Assembly: GCA_036645575.1 (NCBI GenBank)
Contig: JAVXNW010000138.1
Coordinates: forward strand, 1 to 5,276
Reading direction: 5' to 3'
Source: JAVXNW01 sp036645575
GTDB taxonomy: Bacteria > Bacillota > Clostridia > Christensenellales > Aristaeellaceae
DNA: 5,276 bases
Part shown: positions 5,249-5,276 of the stretch, piece by piece
Layout of the letters: the number at the start of each line of letters is the position of its first letter
Position numbering within the stretch: position 1 is the first letter of the stretch
Program-made: the position numbers and the translations under genes
Notes under the pieces: model-generated
What the model was told of the DNA's origin: nothing
Databases searched by the model: none
The model's input: the letters and a program-made list of their open reading frames with translations, nothing else

Positions 5249-5269
5249 GCTCACGCGGTTATTGAACGC

Positions 5270-5276
5270 GGAGGAG
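5270..5276 (+). promoter_or_regulatory. Possible Shine-Dalgarno of a gene beyond the right edge
   Basis: GGAGGAG ends exactly at the window edge. It resembles the strong ribosome binding sites elsewhere in the window, so a rightward gene may begin within about ten bases. No coding sequence is visible to confirm it. Confidence 0.3.

Noticed and set aside
5057..5254. Minus-strand repetitive open frame (repeated SAGLPQ-like peptide)
   Set aside because: It is simply the translation of the 16-bp DNA array across the terminator, with no ribosome binding site.

Overview
The window looks like chromosomal DNA from a GC-rich member of the Clostridia (Bacillota). This is inferred from strong AGGAGG-type ribosome binding sites, sigma-A-like promoters with TATAAT/TATACT -10 boxes, an L,D-transpeptidase with peptidoglycan-binding repeats of the kind common in clostridia, an AGCS-type amino-acid symporter, and two tiny proteins that resemble HPr-like families I know mainly from clostridia. 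No rRNA, tRNA, CRISPR array, transposase or phage gene is visible.

Layout from left to right. Bases 1-113 are a C-rich degenerate tandem array. Bases 114-465 form a non-coding leader with a good extended -10 promoter near 302-330. A sodium:amino-acid symporter (466-2286, +) follows, carrying an unusual hydrophilic insert of about 110-120 residues between two membrane segments. It converges on a secreted L,D-transpeptidase (2447-4054, -), and a 14-bp stem-loop lies between their stop codons. Bases 4055-4434 hold divergent promoters: one reads leftward into the transpeptidase, the other rightward into two very small genes (4435-4686 and 4818-5060). The second small gene ends at a textbook intrinsic terminator (5119-5153). 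A 16-bp tandem array with a terminal inverted copy follows, and a Shine-Dalgarno-like sequence touches the right edge.

The symporter and the transpeptidase are convergent and need not share a function; one takes up small neutral amino acids, the other cross-links peptidoglycan outside the membrane. The two small genes very likely form one transcription unit. The first looks like an HPr-fold protein that has lost the phospho-accepting histidine but keeps a serine at the regulatory position. The second appears to be a distant relative of the same fold. The pair has no enzyme I, HPr kinase or sugar permease beside it in this window, so a signalling or regulatory role is only an inference.

The parts most worth a second look are this HPr-like pair, the hairpin plus GT/GA tract between its genes, the symporter insert, the alternating repeat architecture of the transpeptidase, and the two arrays near the window ends.
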